Below, piece by piece: positions 45,774-55,542 of a stretch of DNA of 64,000 nt. Each line of letters starts with the position of its first letter. The first letter of the stretch is position 1. Made by a program: the position numbers and the translations under genes. The notes beneath the pieces were generated by a model that made no database searches, was not told where the DNA came from, and saw only the letters and a list, made by a program, of their open reading frames with translations. This stretch comes from Demequina litorisediminis (GTDB lineage: Bacteria > Actinomycetota > Actinomycetes > Actinomycetales > Demequinaceae): the NCBI RefSeq assembly GCF_030161615.1, contig NZ_BSUN01000001.1, positions 558,001 through 622,000 of the forward strand, written 5' to 3'.

Positions 45774-46733
45774 CACTTGCTCCCGGACGAATCAGACGAG
45801 ATGAGCCTTTCGTGTCAGCCAGAAATTGAGCAAGCCGAAAGCGAGAATGATCAGGAACAGCAGCCACGCGATTGCCGCGGCTCGGCCGAAGTTCAACTGA
45901 CCCCATCCCGTGTTGTACATGTACATGGTGATCGTGAGCCACTGCTTGTCAGGACCACCGGTACCCGTGGTGTCGAACATGCGCGGCTCGTCGAAGATCT
46001 GCAGACCACCGATGGTCGACGTGATGATGACGAAGATCGCCGTCGGGCGGATCTGCGGCAGCGTCACGGAGAAGAAGCGGCGGGCCTTGCCTGCGCCATC
46101 GATCGCGGCGGCTTCGTAGAGCCTCGCGCGGGATGGCCTGCATGGCGGCCAGCAGGATCAGGGTGTTGTAACCGATCCAGCGGAAGTTCACCATCGAGGC
46201 GATCGCCAGGTGGCTGGGAATGACGTCGACGTGCCACGCGATGGGGCCGATGCCGATGAAGCCAAGCCAGTGGTTGATCAAGCCATAGGTGTCAGCGAAA
46301 AGCCTGCGAGAAGATCAGCGCGACGGCGACCGGCATCATCACGTAGGGGACCAGGACGCCCATGCGCCAGAAGGTCCGCATCCGGAGATTGTGGTCAAGC
46401 ATCGCCGCGATGAAGGTCGCGATGATCACCTGCGGCACGGAGGACAGCAGGAAGATCGAGAAGGTGTTGCGCAGCGCGATCCAGAATTGACGGTCGTTCA
46501 GGACGTACTGGAAGTTGTCCCAGCCGAGGTACTCACCCGTGTTGCGGATGGTGTCCCAGTCCATGAACGAGATCACGGCGGTGTAAATGATCGGGAACAG
46601 GCCGGTGAGGCCGAACACGATAAAGAATGGTGCGATGTAGAGGTACGGGGACGCCTTGACGTCCCAGCGCCCGAGCCTTGTCGCGCCAGGTGTACTCCTG
46701 AGCGCGGCGGGGCTCTACTTCAGTGGTTGCCAT
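45773..46733 (-). CDS. Sugar ABC importer permease, MalF/CebF type
   Basis: This inner-membrane permease has about 318 residues if four AGCT insertions are reverted (46674, 46301, 46120, 45804). The EAA loop RELYEAAAIDGAGKARRFFSVTLP is near 210. The last site is less certain. Left as is, the protein ends LTRKAHLV at 45792; reverted, it ends with TGA overlapping the next ATG, the usual coupling. It lies between the binding protein and CebG-like permease. ATG at 46733. Confidence 0.87.
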
Positions 46734-46829
46734 GAGGTTCCTTCGGACGGTCGCGGCGTGGGTGGTGACGGGAGCGGATCCGGGGCGCCCCTGAGGAGGG
46801 GCGCCCCGGTCCGTGAGGTGTCGGTGAGA

Positions 46830-48184
46830 TTAACCGAGCGCCTCGATCTCGCTCACTGCCTTGTCCCAGGAGGTGGCCACGTCGTCCGTGCCGCCGTCAA
46901 CGCGAGTCAGGGCGTCCTGGATCGCGGTGTTGACCTGGAAGTAGAACTGGCCCTTGTACGGGGCGGCAGGCACGGCCGTCGCACGGTCGGCGAACAGCGT
47001 GCCGATCGGGGCGTCGTTGAAGAACGCGTTCGTGGCGTCGGCCACGGCGGGGTCTTCGTAAGCGGCCGGCTGGCTGGGGTAGGTGCCCGCGTTGGCGAAC
47101 GCCTTGGCCTGCTGCTCGGGAGCAGTCAGCCACAGGGCCGCTTCTTGGCCTCGTCGACGTTGGCGCCGTTCGAGGGAACGGTCAGCCACGAGCCGCCCCA
47201 GTTGCCACCACCGTTGGGGAACACGTTGGCGATGTTCCAGTCGTCAGCGGCGTCGCCGACGTTGCCCTCGATGACACCGAGCATCCACGGCGGGCAGAGC
47301 ATGGTCGCGTAGTCACCGTTCGACATACCGGCGTTCCAGTCCTCGGCCCACTGCGTGAAGCCGGTCGACTGGTCGGCCGCCGCGGCGGTCGCCTGCTCGT
47401 AAGCGGCCTTCACGTCGGCGTTGTCGGTGGCGATGATCTCGCCCGTGTCGGCGTCCTCGAACGCGGGGTTGATCTGACCGATCATGCCCTGCCAGATGCC
47501 GACGGTGGAGTCGAAGAATGCCTTGCCCGTGGCGTCGGAGTACTGCTGGCCGACCTCGAAGAAGTTGGCCCAGTCACCGGTGAGGAGCTCTGCGACACCC
47601 TCGGGGTCGCTCGGCAGGCCTGCCTCCTCGAACAGCGAGGCGCGGTAGCAGACGGCCTCGGGGCCGACGTCGGTGCCGGCGCCGATGAGGCGACCGTCAG
47701 CGTCGGTCGCGTCCGCCACCTTCGACTCGAGCCAGCGGCCCTCGGTCTCAGCGGAGGTGAGGTCCTCGAGGAGGTCCGAGTACTGCATGACCTCGGGCAT
47801 CCAGTCGACCTCGATCATCTCGACGTCAGCGAGGCCACCGGGGCCAAGGCTTCGTGAAGAAGTTCGTGCGAGCGTCACCGGACTCGGCCTTGCGGTCGTA
47901 GGTGATGGTGACGTTCGGGTTGAGGTCCATGTACTCCTGGATCAGGTCGTACTCGTAGTCAGCGTTGGGCTGCTCGACACTGTTGTAACCAGGGGTGTTG
48001 AAGGTGGCCAGGGTGAGGGTAACGGGCTCGCCCGATCCCGCGTCCTCGGTGGCCGACGTGGACGACGAGCCTGGTGGGCTCCTCGGTCTCGTCGTCGCCG
48101 CTGGAGCAACCAGCGATGGTCATAGCGAAGACAGCGGCACCAGCGGTGAGAGCCAGCGTCTTCTTGCGGCTTGTGAAGGCTCAC
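46830..48184 (-). CDS. Sugar ABC importer binding lipoprotein, CebE-like
   Basis: This family-1 solute-binding lipoprotein has 450 residues after repair. The leader ends in lipobox IAGC with a Ser/Thr-rich linker; TLATFNTPGYNS, YDLIQEYMDLNPNVTI and GNWGGSWLTVPSNGAN follow. Four AGCT sites are altered: insertions at 48177, 48068 and 47847, and a one-base loss at 47140 (EAKKLALWL). GTG at 48184 is chosen because AAAGGA sits six bases upstream; a GTG at 48190 would abut it. It heads the sugar-uptake operon. Confidence 0.88.
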
Positions 48185-48230
48185 GTTCACTCCTTTGTGA
48201 GTCCTGTGGATGTGACCAAGATTCGCAGTA

Positions 48231-48263
48231 GAGAGCGCTCTCTCGTGCGTGAGAGCGCTCCCA
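48231..48263. promoter_or_regulatory. Two CebR/LacI-type operators
   Basis: GAGAGCGCTCTC at 48231-48242 is a perfect palindrome, and TGAGAGCGCTCCCA at 48250-48263 differs by one base from the CebR box TGGGAGCGCTCCCA. They lie 47-79 bases upstream of the CebE-like start, where a LacI repressor would block transcription. Confidence 0.75.
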
Positions 48264-48319
48264 CGAATCGAGATGACGGTACCCCCGGCCAGGAGGGCTG
48301 TCTATCCAGATCGGCCGTT

Positions 48320-48365
48320 TCAAAACGTTTCGATACCGTTTCGTGACCTACCGTGATCGAAACGT
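48320..48365. promoter_or_regulatory. Cluster of AAACGTTTCG-type half-sites
   Basis: Within 45 bases are AAACGTTTCG, ACCGTTTCG and CGAAACGTT, in both orientations. This is a second operator type, distinct from the GAGCGCTC boxes, between the quinone oxidoreductase and the CebE-like gene. A second LacI-family regulator is possible. The rest of 48185-48490 shows nothing else I can name. Confidence 0.45.
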
Positions 48366-48490
48366 TGCGACCGGGTGGGCGAAAGCCCCAAAACGGGCCT
48401 CTCACCTGGGACCGGTCCCAGACTAGATGTTGCCGTCACCACGGCGCATCCACCAGGAATGCGCCAGCCGGAACCACCGTTGCGACAGAG

Positions 48491-49417
48491 GTGAGAGCCA
48501 TCGCATACTCCGCCTTCGGCGGCCCCGACGTCCTGAGCCTGACCGACCTCCCCGAGCCCCACCGAGGTCCCGACACCGTGGTGGTCGAGGTGAGGGCGGC
48601 CTCCATCAACCCCGTCGACTCGTATCTGCGGGGTGGACACCTCGAGGGGCTGCTCGACACGCAGTTCCCCGCCGTCCCCGGGTGGGACGTCGCTGGCGTC
48701 GTGGTCCAGGCCGGGCTCGACACCCCCGAGTTGCGGGTGGGTGACGAAGTCTTCGCCTACGCGCGCAAGGACACCGTCGGGGCGGGCACGCTGGCCGAAC
48801 GCGTCGCCGTCCCGGCCCGTACGGCAGCGCTCAAGCCCACGTCCCTGTCCTTCGTGGAGGCGGCAGCGGTGCCACTGACGGGTCTCACCGCACTGCAGAC
48901 GCTGCGGCGCGCGGGAGTCGGCGAGGGCCACCGCGTCCTCATCCACGGCGCCTCCGGCGGCGTCGGCACCTTCGGCGTGCAAATCGCGCGCCACCTCGGC
49001 GCCCACGTCGTGGGCACCGCATCGGCCGCCAACCATGATTACCTGTGCGACCTTGGCGCCGAGCCGATCGAGTACGGCGCGAGCCTTGTGGAGCAGGCGT
49101 CCGAACACGCTCCAGATGGCTTTGACGCCATCATCGATTTCGCCGGAGGAGCGTCGCTCGACTCCGCGGCCGCACTCCTCGCTCCCACGGGCGTGGTCGC
49201 CTCGATCGCCGATGCGCGGGCCGCCACGGAACTCGGCGGCCACTACGTGTGGGTGCGACCCGACGCCGATGACCTACGGACCCTCGCCACGTGGATCGAT
49301 GCCGGGCACCTCAGGGTCGAGGTGGCGCGCACCTATCCCTTAGAGCAGGCGGCGGACGCGTATCGCGACCTCGCGACGGGGCATACCCGCGGCAAGATCG
49401 TCGTCACCGTGCCCTGA
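48491..49417 (+). CDS. NADPH:quinone oxidoreductase-like (zinc-free MDR family)
   Basis: The 308-residue medium-chain reductase has AASINPVDSYLRGG near 38, PAVPGWDVAGVV near 55, a nucleotide fold VLIHGASGGVGTFGVQIARHLGAHVVG near 150 and a final GKIVVTV. The cysteines of zinc-binding alcohol dehydrogenases are absent. GTG start at 48491 is chosen as the family N-terminus (VRAIAYSAFGG). Substrate unknown. Frame intact. Confidence 0.85.
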   Translation: MRAIAYSAFGGPDVLSLTDLPEPHRGPDTVVVEVRAASINPVDSYLRGGHLEGLLDTQFPAVPGWDVAGVVVQAGLDTPELRVGDEVFAYARKDTVGAGTLAERVAVPARTAALKPTSLSFVEAAAVPLTGLTALQTLRRAGVGEGHRVLIHGASGGVGTFGVQIARHLGAHVVGTASAANHDYLCDLGAEPIEYGASLVEQASEHAPDGFDAIIDFAGGASLDSAAALLAPTGVVASIADARAATELGGHYVWVRPDADDLRTLATWIDAGHLRVEVARTYPLEQAADAYRDLATGHTRGKIVVTVP

Positions 49418-49421
49418 GTCG

Positions 49422-50507
49422 CTACAGCGAACGCCCCACGAGGGTTGCCTGGCCGAGCACCCTGGTGCCCTGATAGACCACAAGGGACTGTCCTGCGGCG
49501 ACCCCACGCATCGGCTCGTCGAGCTCCACCGTGAGCCTGTCGCCGTTCCTCACCACTGTGCCTGCCGTCGGCGCGCCGTGGGCGCGAACCTGTGCGTGGC
49601 AGGCCACGGGGGCATCGGCCGCGACGTCGGGGGCGAGCCACACCGTGGCGTCGCCGACGAGGGTCGAGACCGACAGCAGCGTCTCGGGCCCCACGGTCAC
49701 CACGTTGCGAGTGGTGTCCACCCCAGTCACGTAGCGGGGGCGCCGTCGGCTGCAGGACGCCCGATGCCGAGGCCCTTGCGCTGGCCGACGGTGTACGCGT
49801 AGGCGCCCTGGTGAGCGCCGACGACGGCGCCCTCGTGATCGACGATGTCGCCGGGACGCTCGCCCAGTTCTCGCTGCAGGAAGCCCTTGGTGTCGCCATC
49901 GGCCACAAAACAGATGTCGTACGAGTCCGGCTTGTTGCTGACCCCGAGGCCGCGCGCTGCCGCCTCGGCGCGAACCTCTGACTTTGAGGACATGTCCCCG
50001 AGCGGGAACAGGGACCGCGCGAGCCTTCTCCGGTCCCATCACCGCGAGAACGTACGACTGGTCCTTGGCGGCGTCGCGGGCACGGTGGAGTTCCCGCACC
50101 CCGTCCTCACGCGTGACGGCGCGCGCGTAGTGCCCAGTGGCGACGGCGTCGAAGCCGAGGACTTCGGCGCGTTCCAACAAGGTGTCGAACTTGATGTGCT
50201 CATTGCACCGCACGCAGGGGTTGGGGGTGCGGCCGGCCGCGTACTCGTCGAGGAAGTCGCGCACCACCAGATCGTGAAACTCATCGGAGAGGTCCCACAC
50301 GTAGTACGGGATGCCGAGCTTGTCGGCGGCGCGACGGGCGTCGTTGCTGTCCTCGATCGAGCAGCATCCCCTCGCGCCCGAGCGGAACTCGTCGCGGTTG
50401 CGGCTCAGCGCCATGTGGACGCCCACGACGTCGTGACCAGCATCGACCGCGCGCGCGGCCGCGACGGCAGAGTCGACTCCACCGGACAGGGCGGCAAGCA
50501 CGCGCAT
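49422..50507 (-). CDS. mnmA: tRNA 2-thiouridylase MnmA
   Basis: This enzyme thiolates U34 of tRNA Glu, Gln and Lys, 361 residues after repair. [12 protein letters not shown] near 6 is the PP-loop, [12 protein letters not shown] near 95 holds the catalytic Cys, ATGHYAR near 122 and [14 protein letters not shown] (second Cys) near 195. AGCT insertion at 50022 (restoring [13 protein letters not shown]) and a one-base loss at 49733 (restoring APSYVTG) break it; a homopolymer slip is an alternative for the second. ATG at 50507. Confidence 0.93.
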   Translation of the reverse strand: MRVLAALSGGVDSAVAAARAVDAGHDVVGVHMALSRNRDEFRSGARGCCSIEDSNDARRAADKLGIPYYVWDLSDEFHDLVVRDFLDEYAAGRTPNPCVRCNEHIKFDTLLERAEVLGFDAVATGHYARAVTREDGVRELHRARDAAKDQSYVLAVMGPEKARAVPVPARGHVLKVRGSRRGGSARPRGQQQAGLVRHLFCGRWRHQGLPAARTGRASRRHRRSRGRRRRRSPGRLRVHRRPAQGPRHRASCSRRRPRYVTGVDTTRNVVTVGPETLLSVSTLVGDATVWLAPDVAADAPVACHAQVRAHGAPTAGTVVRNGDRLTVELDEPMRGVAAGQSLVVYQGTRVLGQATLVGRSL

Positions 50508-50592
50508 GGGGACCTCCTCGGATTGCGGCCCGTCCATGGTACGTGGGGTGGCGGGCACCGCGGGCGCGCGCGCCCCGTATCCTTGTTCCCGC

Positions 50593-50674
<82 letters not shown>

Positions 50675-50702
50675 CCCTTTCCTGACTTCGGCGCCGCCCT
50701 GC

Positions 50703-50747
50703 GCGCCCTGCGCCCTGCGCCCTGCGCCCTGCGCCCTGCGCCCTGCG
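50703..50747. repeat. Tandem heptamer repeat (GCGCCCT)x6 plus partial
   Basis: Six perfect copies of GCGCCCT followed by GCG lie 29 bases downstream of tRNA-Leu, in non-coding DNA. It could be slippage-prone or part of the tRNA 3' region. No known function. Copy number may be misassembled. Confidence 0.8.
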
Positions 50748-50830
50748 AGTCACTAAGTGCCCACTTTCGCGCCGATCCGCGCACTCAACGACTCGCAGGA
50801 CGCCTCTCGCTCCCAATGTCTCGACACGCG

Positions 50831-50849
50831 TACTACATCTGTCGTAGTA
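50831..50849. promoter_or_regulatory. Palindrome TACTAC-N7-GTAGTA, candidate PadR operator
   Basis: Perfect 6-bp arms with a 7-base spacer sit about 40 bases upstream of the PadR gene start. PadR proteins bind such dyads in their own promoters. Similar half-sites recur at 55497-55534. Confidence 0.65.
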
Positions 50850-50888
50850 TGCGAGAAGTAGCATCGACGGCATCGGAAGGGAGGCTCC

Positions 50889-51234
50889 GTGATCAGCGCA
50901 GACGCCATTCGGGGATACGTGGACCTCATGGTCCTCTCGCTCCTGCGCCACGGCCCGTCCTACGCCTACGAGCCTCGCCCAGCGCATCACCGATGTCTCA
51001 GGCGCGGAGTACGCCATCAAGCAGACCACCCTCTACTCGGCGGTCAAGCGGCTCGAGTCCGGCGGACTGGTAGTCGCCTCGCCCGGCGTCTCACCCACCG
51101 GCAAGCCCCGTACCTACTACTCCATTACCGACGATGGCCTGGCCCACGTCGCACTCAAGACCGAGGAATGGCGCCACACCAAGACGGTCGTGGATCGGTT
51201 CGTTGACCAGCATCCCGAAGGAGGGACACCGTGA
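50889..51234 (+). CDS. PadR-family transcriptional regulator
   Basis: This 114-residue winged-helix protein has VDLMVLSLLRHGPSYAYELAQRI, IKQTTLYSAVKRLESGGLV and TYYSITDDGLAHV, the classic PadR pattern. An AGCT insertion at 50971 breaks it at YAYE. GTG start at 50889 has a strong GGAAGGGAGG site. Its TGA overlaps the next GTG, so it is coupled to the membrane protein at 51231, a common PadR/permease-prefix pairing. Confidence 0.92.
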
Positions 51235-52296
51235 ACGTCATCACTGTCTACCTGGACACCATGTTCAGCGCCTACCCGGTCACGCCCCGCATGGCGGAGG
51301 CGAAGACCGAACTGCGCGGCATGATGGAGGACGCCTACACGTCGCTGATCGCGCAGGGCCACACCGAGAACGAGGCCGTCGGCCAGGTGATCCGAGACTT
51401 CGGCAACCTGGAGGAGGTCGCCCCGGTCCTTGGCATCACCTCCCTTCTCTCTGGGGCCGATGCGGGTCCTGCCGATGCCGTCGCTGGCGCTGGCGCTGGC
51501 GCTGGCGGCAGTGTCACGTCGCCTGCGTACCCGCCGGTCACGCTCGACGAGGCCAAGGCGTTCGCCGCGGCGCAGCGCGCCAGCAGCCGCCGCATCGCCC
51601 CCGGCGTCGTGCTATTCGTCCTGTCGCCCATCACGCTCATCGTGGCGACGGTTGCTGCCGAGACGGGCCACCTGGCGCTGTCCGAAGGCGCCGCGAGCAT
51701 GCTCGGGCTCCTGGTCCTGCTCAGCCTGGTCGCGGTGGGGGTGCTGCTGTGCCTCGCGGCTGGCCGCGAGACCGCGCCCTACGCCCGCCTGGACAGCGGC
51801 GACTTCTCGCCGGACCCCGAGGTCACCGCCTGGGCCAAGACTCATGCCGCAGTGCACGAGCCGCGGCGGTCGCGCGCACTTCAGGTGGCCATCGCGTTGT
51901 GGATCCTTGCCGCAGTGCCCGTCCTGGCGTTCTCCCTGCTGACCGAGGAGTGGGCCGACACCGACTTCTGGTCGGCGGTAGGTGTGGGACTCACCCTCGC
52001 CGTCGTCGCGACGGGCCTCGCGGTGTACCTGCCCCACACGTGGTCCTCCACGGTCGCCGAGACCTTCGCCGACGGCGCACCGGGCGAGGCGCGCGATGAC
52101 GACGATGAGGACAGCATCGTGGGCGTCATCGCGGCGTTCTATTGGCCGCTCCTGACCGCAGCGTTCCTCGCGTGGAGTTTCCTGGGCAATGCCTGGCACA
52201 TCTCATGGATTCTGTGGCCCGTGGGGGCCGTGCTCTTCGGCGCCATCGCCGGCGGCATCGGCGCCCTGGAGAGCCTACAGGTCGTCGAGGAAGTAG
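51231..52296 (+). CDS. Permease-prefix-domain (DUF1700-like) membrane protein
   Basis: This protein of about 354 residues has an N-terminal soluble helical domain (NVITVYLDTMFSAYPVT, then VIRDFGNLEEVAPVLGI near 55), a Gly/Ala linker near 85, and five or six membrane helices. The usual raw stop runs through a terminator hairpin. Reverting a probable AGCT insertion at 52272 gives the ending GALESYRSSRK before the hairpin, which fits better. Partner of the PadR regulator; function unknown. Confidence 0.8.
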
Positions 52297-52330
52297 CCCG
52301 ACGGCGCGCACCCTGCGGCCGCTATCACCA

Positions 52331-52377
52331 CAGCCGAAGGCCCCGGTCACCGTGAGGGTGACCGGGGCCTTCGGCTG
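52331..52377. terminator. Strong bidirectional terminator
   Basis: A perfect 21-bp stem (CAGCCGAAGGCCCCGGTCACC) with a 5-base loop GTGAG lies between the membrane protein (+) and thioredoxin (-). The core GCCCCGGTCACC matches that of the pgi terminator (18259). Confidence 0.87.
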
Positions 52378-52386
52378 AAACGGGTG

Positions 52387-52749
52387 TTACGCCTGCTGCT
52401 CGGCGAGCCTTGGCGCGGACCTCGTCCATGTCGAGTCCTGCGACGGCGTCCACGACCTGCTGCGCCGCGGCGCGGGCAGCGCGCCAGCCTGCTGGAACAC
52501 CATGATGCCGTCACGGAACGCCATCAGGGTCGGGATCGCGGTGACGCCGAACTGCGCCCCCAGCGCCTGCTCGGCCTCGGTGTCGACCTTGGCGTGCACC
52601 ACCTCGGTGTTCACCTCGGACGAAGCGTCGTAGATCGGCGAGAAGCGCTTACAGGGTCCGCACCACTCGGCCCAGAAGTCGACCAGCACGATGCCGTCCT
52701 TGGTGACGGTCTCCTCGAAGGTCTCGGTGGTCAAGTCAACGGTTGCCAT
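52387..52749 (-). CDS. trxA: Thioredoxin
   Basis: The 120-residue thioredoxin has WAEWCGPCKRFSP (redox motif CGPC) near residue 28 and the cis-Pro in GVTAIPTL near 70. The C-terminus ends EVRAKLAEQQA after reversal of an AGCT insertion at 52406. A second break near 52487 is a one-base loss in a GC-rich run (LPAxAAQQ) and does not involve AGCT. ATG at 52749. Stand-alone gene. Confidence 0.93.
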   Translation of the reverse strand: MATVDLTTETFEETVTKDGIVLVDFWAEWCGPCKRFSPIYDASSEVNTEVVHAKVDTEAEQALGAQFGVTAIPTLMAFRDGIMVFQQAGALPAPRRSRSWTPSQDSTWTRSAPRLAEQQA

Positions 52750-52884
52750 AGGGGTGTCCTTCCGTCAGTTGCTCCCCTGGATCGCCTGGGGAAACGTCTG
52801 CACCCCTGGCACTATTCCGCCTACCTTCCCACGACTCGGCGCGCGTGGAGACCACCGCCGGATTCTCACGGTACAAAGGAAGGC

Positions 52885-53428
52885 ATGACGGATATGGCGG
52901 AGCCTGCCCCCGAACCCTCCGGCTGGCTCAGCGATCGTGAGCCTTCAGCACATTCGCGGCGAACTGCCGATGGTGTACGTGAACGTGGTGCCCGTGCGCG
53001 TGGACGCCACGGGCCAGGTCACCGAGGTGGGCCTGCTGCTGCGTGCGGACGACGACGCCATCTCGCGAGCGCTGATCGCCGGCCGGGTGCTCTATCACGA
53101 GCGGATCAGGGACGCCCTGATCCGCAACATCGAGAAGGACCTTGGCGGCGTCGCGCTCCCCCGCATCCCCGCCTCGCCCGTGCCGTTCGCGGTGGCGGAG
53201 TACTTCCCCACCAAGGGCGTCACGCCGTTCCACGACACGCGCCAGCACGCGGTCGCGCTCGCCTATGTGGTGCCCGTTGACGGCGACTGCGAGCCCAGCC
53301 AGAACGCCCTCGATATCGTCTGGCTCAGCCCCGAGGAGGCCGGCAGCGAGGAGGTCGCCTCGGACATGCTCGGCGGTCAGCACACGCTCTTGCGCCAGGC
53401 GCTCGCGCACTGCGGGCTCATCGCTTAG
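52885..53428 (+). CDS. NUDIX-family hydrolase, DUF4916
   Basis: This 180-residue protein is of an actinobacterial NUDIX group (DUF4916): SGWLSDRELQHIRGELPMVYVNVVPVRVD at the N-terminus, then VGLLLRADD, EKDLGGVALPRIP and YFPTKGVTPFHDTRQHAVALAYVV. A canonical GX5EX7REUXEEXGU box is not evident, so activity is uncertain. An AGCT insertion at 52940 breaks it at DRE. ATG at 52885 with AAAGGAAGG. Expression seems independent. Confidence 0.85.
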
Positions 53429-53437
53429 CAGCCTCCT

Positions 53438-53451
53438 GCATCGGCCGATGC
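53438..53451. repeat. Palindrome of the over-represented GGCCGATGC motif
   Basis: GCATCGGCCGATGC is a perfect 14-bp palindrome made of two opposing copies of the window-wide 9-mer. It is non-coding, between the convergent NUDIX and XRE genes. It has no loop and no T-run, so it is a poor terminator by itself. Confidence 0.6.
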
Positions 53452-53462
53452 TGGAGCGCCTC

Positions 53463-53717
53463 TCAGTGACCCTGGTCCCCCACCTGGGGAAACGGCCGCA
53501 GCGAGAACAAGGCTTCCACGGGCAAGTCAAACATCTCTGCCGCCCTCAGGGCTAGCGCGAGCGATGGGCTGTACTCCCCACGCTCGAGGTATCCCACGGT
53601 CTGGTAGTGGATTCCCAACGCGGAGGCCAGGTCGCGCCGCGAGATGCCTCGCTCGATCCGCGCTTGGCGCAACCGCGAAAAGACCTCATCTGACCGATCC
53701 CCTGCCGCCGGGGTCAC
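53463..53717 (-). CDS. XRE-family helix-turn-helix regulator
   Basis: The 84-residue protein resembles a small activator/repressor of the YozG type: SRLRQARIERGISRRDLASALGIHYQTVGYLERGEYSPSLALALRAAEMFDLPVEALFSL. GTG start at 53717, directly after the permease stop at 53731, so it forms the third gene of the ABC operon. It probably senses or regulates export. Frame intact. Confidence 0.87.
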   Translation of the reverse strand: MTPAAGDRSDEVFSRLRQARIERGISRRDLASALGIHYQTVGYLERGEYSPSLALALRAAEMFDLPVEALFSLRPFPQVGDQGH

Positions 53718-53730
53718 GCGGCCGTTCCCG

Positions 53731-54579
53731 TCATCGGACAGCCGCCTGCGCGACGTCGTCCCGCGCGCGCGCCACTGCCGATCCGGACTGATGAGCGGCT
53801 ACGTGTCGCAGGGCGAGGCGCGCGGCAATTACGGAAGCCACAGCCCACACGGCGAGCACGGCCACCGCAGCCACGGGGCGCCACTGACCCCCGACCTCGA
53901 CGGAGGCAGCCTCGTCAGGCAACAGCGACCAGCGCATGCCGTGACCGAGCCAGTACAGGGGTAGCGATTGTGCGATCGGCTGCAGCCAGCCCCAGAGGTT
54001 CTGGACAGGGTTGAAGACGCCAGACACGACCATCATCAGGACCACCGGGATGAGCCCCCACGTGGCCGCTCGCCGCGCATCGGGAACCAAGCACCCCAGC
54101 GCGATGCCAAGCGACAGGAGCACCACGGCACCGAGCACAAGGAACCCCGCCGCGGCGATCCAGCCGACGGCACCATGCGCCGACTGCGCACCGAGAAATC
54201 CAACCGCGGGGACGATGAGCACCACCAGCATGGGCACCGCGCCAAGGATATTGAGGAAGACTTGCGCCGTGAGGTAGACGCTGAGGCCCCGCGGCGCGTT
54301 GCGCATGCGAAGCACCGTGCCATCCTCCCGTTCCTGTGCGATCGCGAACATGGGCCCCATGGTGAAGCCCATCGCAGCGATCATGGTCAAAATGGCGGGC
54401 ATCGCGACCGACGCGTAGGCGATGTCGAGTCCCGCCACGTCTCGGTCGCGCCCCGTCCACAAGAATCCCAGTGCCACCAGCGCACCGATCAGATAGAACG
54501 TCTGATCCTGGGAGCCTTCGTGGCTCAGAATGAACTCTCTCCAGGCCCGATTCCAGGCGTGGGCATACACGGCGCTCAT
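53731..54579 (-). CDS. ABC-2 type exporter permease
   Basis: The 282-residue protein has six hydrophobic segments (for example ILTMIAAMGFTMGPMFAIAQ, QVFLNILGAVPMLVVLIV, and WGLIPVVLMMVVSGVFNPVQNLWGWLQPIAQSLPLYWLG as the terminal ABC-2 motif). EREDGTVLRMRNAPRG is the conserved cytoplasmic loop. Its ATG overlaps the ATPase stop (ATGA). Drug/lipid export likely; substrate unknown. Confidence 0.9.
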   Translation of the reverse strand: MSAVYAHAWNRAWREFILSHEGSQDQTFYLIGALVALGFLWTGRDRDVAGLDIAYASVAMPAILTMIAAMGFTMGPMFAIAQEREDGTVLRMRNAPRGLSVYLTAQVFLNILGAVPMLVVLIVPAVGFLGAQSAHGAVGWIAAAGFLVLGAVVLLSLGIALGCLVPDARRAATWGLIPVVLMMVVSGVFNPVQNLWGWLQPIAQSLPLYWLGHGMRWSLLPDEAASVEVGGQWRPVAAVAVLAVWAVASVIAARLALRHVAAHQSGSAVARARDDVAQAAVR

Positions 54580-55497
54580 GCCGCCTCCTCCGTCGTGATC
54601 GACGCCTCGAGCGCCGAGTCGACCAGGGCGAGGTAACTGTCCTCGAGCGAGGGCCTGCGCACCTCGAGCCCGCCAATACGACTCCCCTCGGGCCCATTGA
54701 GCAGATCCCGCACAAAACGCGTCGCGGCGTGTGTCGCATGAACGTGAACGTGCCCGTCGAGGGACCACCGCACTTGCGTTTCACGGCCAAGGGTGTCGGC
54801 GAGGGCATCCGCGGTGGCATCGGCCACGATGCGCCCTCCGGCGAGGATGACCACCCGGTCCGCCAACCGCTCCGCCTCGCCAAGGTCATGCGTCGTCAGC
54901 AGCACCGTGGTCTCCTCCTCGTCCACCAGGGCATGAATGAGTTCGTGAAACCCGCGCCGGGCGTCTGGGTCGAGCCCCGCGGTGGGCTCATCGAGGAAGA
55001 GCACTTCCGGACGCCCGACGATCCCGACCGCGACATCGAGCCGGCGCCGCTGACCCCCGGACAGGGTGCGGATCTTCGCGTCCGCCTTGTCGGCGAGGCC
55101 CACGAGGTCGAGCAACGTGTCGGCGTCGCGCGGCCGCGGCCGTGCAACGGTCCCGTACTCCGAGTAAAGGCTGCCCATGAACGCGAGGAGATCCCGTGGA
55201 CTCCAGCGAGCATGATCTCGCCACGACTGCATCACGATCCCCACCCGGGCACGCCACGCGTCCCCTGCGCGGAGGGGGTCCGACCCCAGGACGTCGACGC
55301 TCCCTGCCGATGGCCGTCGCATTCCCTCGAGGATCTCGATCGTGGTGGTCTTGCCTGCCCCGTTCGGCCCCAGCAAGGTCACGACCTCGCCACGCCCCAC
55401 GGACAGATCAACGCCGTCGAGGACGGTGAGTTCGCCGTAGGCTCATGCGCAGTCCCTGCGCGCGGATCACGGGCTCCAGTGCGGTCGACGTCGCCAT
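54576..55497 (-). CDS. ABC exporter ATP-binding protein
   Basis: The 306-residue ATPase has Walker A GPNGAGKTT near 45, signature LSGGQRRRLD near 140, Walker B VLFLDEPTAGLDPD near 160 and the H-loop TTHDLGEAE near 195. An AGCT insertion at 55439 hides the first 20 residues. Reverted, the start is the ATG at 55497 with GLRMSYGELTVLDGVDL. It begins an operon with the permease and XRE regulator. Tandem palindromes overlap its start region. Confidence 0.92.
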
Positions 55498-55534
55498 GTA
55501 GCATTTGTACTACATTTGTAGCATCTCTGCTACA
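55497..55534 (-). promoter_or_regulatory. Tandem TGTAGCA/TACTACA palindromes at ABC operon
   Basis: TGTAGCA-TTTG-TACTACA at 55497-55514 and the perfect TGTAGCA-TCTC-TGCTACA at 55517-55534 lie one after the other, 20 bp between centres, overlapping the ATPase start codon on its upstream side. The half-site TACTACA recurs at the PadR promoter (50831), so one PadR protein may control both. GntR-type regulators also use such dyads. Confidence 0.65.
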
Positions 55535-55542
55535 TCGCGATG

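Noticed and set aside
50703..50747. CRISPR-like array
   Set aside because: Contiguous 7-bp repeats with no spacers and no cas genes nearby.
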